Below, one piece after another: positions 62,800-64,000 of a stretch of 64,000 nucleotides of DNA. Origin of the DNA: Prevotella heparinolytica (lineage in GTDB: Bacteria > Bacteroidota > Bacteroidia > Bacteroidales > Bacteroidaceae). The translations under genes were made by a program, and so were the position numbers. A model generated the notes under the pieces. The model had not been told where the DNA came from. It did not search any database and saw only the letters and a program-made list of their open reading frames with translations. The stretch spans positions 310,001-374,000 of the forward strand of contig NZ_SLXB01000001.1 of NCBI RefSeq assembly GCF_004342845.1, read 5' to 3'. The number at the start of each line of letters is the position of its first letter. Position 1 is the first letter of the stretch.

Positions 62800-64000
62800 T
62801 CACACCGCCGGCAGGCTGTTTCCGTTTATCTTTCGATAGAGGTCGAGGGCATACACGTCCGTCATACCCGAAATGTAGTCCAGCACCGCCTGAATTTTTT
62901 CGTAGAGTGCGGGTGCTTTTATGTTGTATTGGTCCGACACGCGGTTGATGAGCAGTTGCGAATATGCCTTCTCGGGCGAGCGCACGGCGTCTATCATCAG
63001 TTCGAGCAGCGTGCTGATGATGCGGAAACCCGCCAGCTCGATGTCCAGTACGTCGCGCGAGCGGTAAATCTTCCGCATTGAAACGTCGGCGCAATGCTTA
63101 TAGGCGGCGGCAGGCTGTTCGGATATATGCCGGATGAGGCTTCCCTCGAACTCTCCTTCCAGGATTTTCGCTTCATTGTTCAGGAAAGCCTCGGTGCATT
63201 CGCTTATGAGCAGCCCGATGACGCTGGAGCGCAGGTAGGCTATCTGCTCGTTGACGTCGCTCACAATCTCCAACGTCTTCAGCATGTGCTCCTTGCGCTC
63301 GTCGGTGAAGTAGGCCAGCAGCAACTCCTGCGTCTCTTGCGAGGTAAGAATCTTCAGCTTGTGCGCATCCTCGATGTCCATCATCTGATAGCAGATGTCG
63401 TCGGCAGCCTCTACGAGATATACCAACGGATGGCGGGCATATCTTAGCGGGGCGTCGCTCAGCTTCTTCATCCCCAGCTCTTCGGCAATGCGGCGGAAGC
63501 CCTCCTCTTCCGTGGTGAAGAAGCCGAACTTCGGCTTCTTGCCCGCCAGACTCGACGAAAAGGGATATTTTACGATGCTTGCAAGGGTGGGGTAGGTAAG
63601 TACGAAGCCTCCCTTTCGCCGCCCTTCAAACTGATGCGTGAGCAGGCGGAAGGCGTTGGCGTTTCCTTCGAAGTGCGTCAGGTCTTCCCATTGCTCAGGC
63701 GTGAGGTGCGCCCTCAAATCCATGCCTTTGCCTTCGGAAAAGTAAGTGGAGATGGCCCGTTCGCCCGAATGCCCGAAGGGAGGATTGCCCAAATCGTGAG
63801 CCAGGCAGGCGGCCGAGACAATCGAACCGATTTCGGGCAGGTAGGTGTGCTGCAACTCCGGGCGGCGGGCAAGGATGGCTTTGGACACGTCGTTGCCTAA
63901 CGAACGTCCCACGCACGATACTTCCAGACTGTGCGTCAGCCGGTTGTGGACAAAGATGCTTCCCGGCAGGGGGAATACCTGCGTCTTGTTCTGCAACCGG
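62800..64000 (-). CDS. dgt: Deoxyguanosinetriphosphate triphosphohydrolase (partial, N-terminus outside window)
   Basis: HD-domain enzyme that splits dGTP to deoxyguanosine and triphosphate. At least 400 residues are visible, from RLQNKTQVFPLPGSIFVHNR at the window end to the stop at 62800. Key motifs: VHNRLTHSLEVSCVGRSLG, the HD pair in CLAHDLGNPPFGHSGERA, and EAADDICYQMMDIEDAHKL. The gene continues past 64000; an ATG inside the window would cut off the conserved start, so it is treated as partial. Confidence 0.93.
   Translation of the reverse strand, partial: RLQNKTQVFPLPGSIFVHNRLTHSLEVSCVGRSLGNDVSKAILARRPELQHTYLPEIGSIVSAACLAHDLGNPPFGHSGERAISTYFSEGKGMDLRAHLTPEQWEDLTHFEGNANAFRLLTHQFEGRRKGGFVLTYPTLASIVKYPFSSSLAGKKPKFGFFTTEEEGFRRIAEELGMKKLSDAPLRYARHPLVYLVEAADDICYQMMDIEDAHKLKILTSQETQELLLAYFTDERKEHMLKTLEIVSDVNEQIAYLRSSVIGLLISECTEAFLNNEAKILEGEFEGSLIRHISEQPAAAYKHCADVSMRKIYRSRDVLDIELAGFRIISTLLELMIDAVRSPEKAYSQLLINRVSDQYNIKAPALYEKIQAVLDYISGMTDVYALDLYRKINGNSLPAV

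Overview
This window looks like chromosome from a gut Bacteroides or a very close Bacteroidales relative. It carries SusC/SusD pairs with glycoside hydrolases, a Bacteroides-type ECF sigma/FecR pair, an adjacent glsA-glsB glycine-lipid pair, and Bacteroidetes promoter boxes of the form TAnnTTTG in front of many housekeeping genes. The species was not determined.

Positions 1-27.7 kb (all minus strand) hold two polysaccharide-utilisation loci. PUL A reads leftward: ECF sigma (8946), FecR anti-sigma, a GH2 enzyme coupled to fecR by an ATGA overlap, a SusC with an N-terminal STN signalling domain, and a SusD cut by the window start. PUL B also reads leftward: a membrane-spanning TPR/HTH regulator (27670), SusC, SusD, a GH63-like enzyme, a LacZ-type GH2, a LysO-type exporter split over two overlapping genes, a second LacZ-type GH2 and a second GH63-like enzyme. 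The enzymes are arranged symmetrically around lysO.

Positions 28.3-30.5 kb (plus strand) form an AT-rich accessory cassette. It starts with a twin-arginine-type leader gene broken by one in-frame TAA. That gene runs into, in another frame, a two-cluster ferredoxin fused to a zincin-like HExxH domain, followed by a small secreted protein. This is the most unusual gene content in the window. It may be the remains of a single gene of about 506 codons.

Positions 30.5-42 kb are housekeeping genes: rnhB, corA-like, a beta-propeller protein, gpmI, an outer-membrane barrel protein, a cysteine-rich DUF3109-type protein, gyrB, rpsT with tRNA-Glu, recO and a small secreted protein. A 240-bp MITE-like element with perfect 21-bp terminal inverted repeats and a 6-bp target duplication lies between the DUF3109 gene and gyrB.

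Positions 42.6-59.3 kb are one long division and cell-wall (dcw) cluster on the minus strand: mraZ-rsmH-ftsL-ftsI-murE-mraY-murD-ftsW-murG-murC-ftsQ-ftsA-ftsZ-yqeY. It is preceded by two TGGGG boxes 10 bp apart that look like MraZ operators and ends in a strong terminator. murF is not in it. Beyond it come an ECF sigma factor, glsA, glsB and a partial dGTPase gene.

Six intergenic spaces hold short arrays of 11-, 22- or 23-bp units, close to whole or double helical turns. Two pairs of these arrays are clearly related to each other at distant loci. No CRISPR, prophage, integrase or complete insertion sequence was seen.
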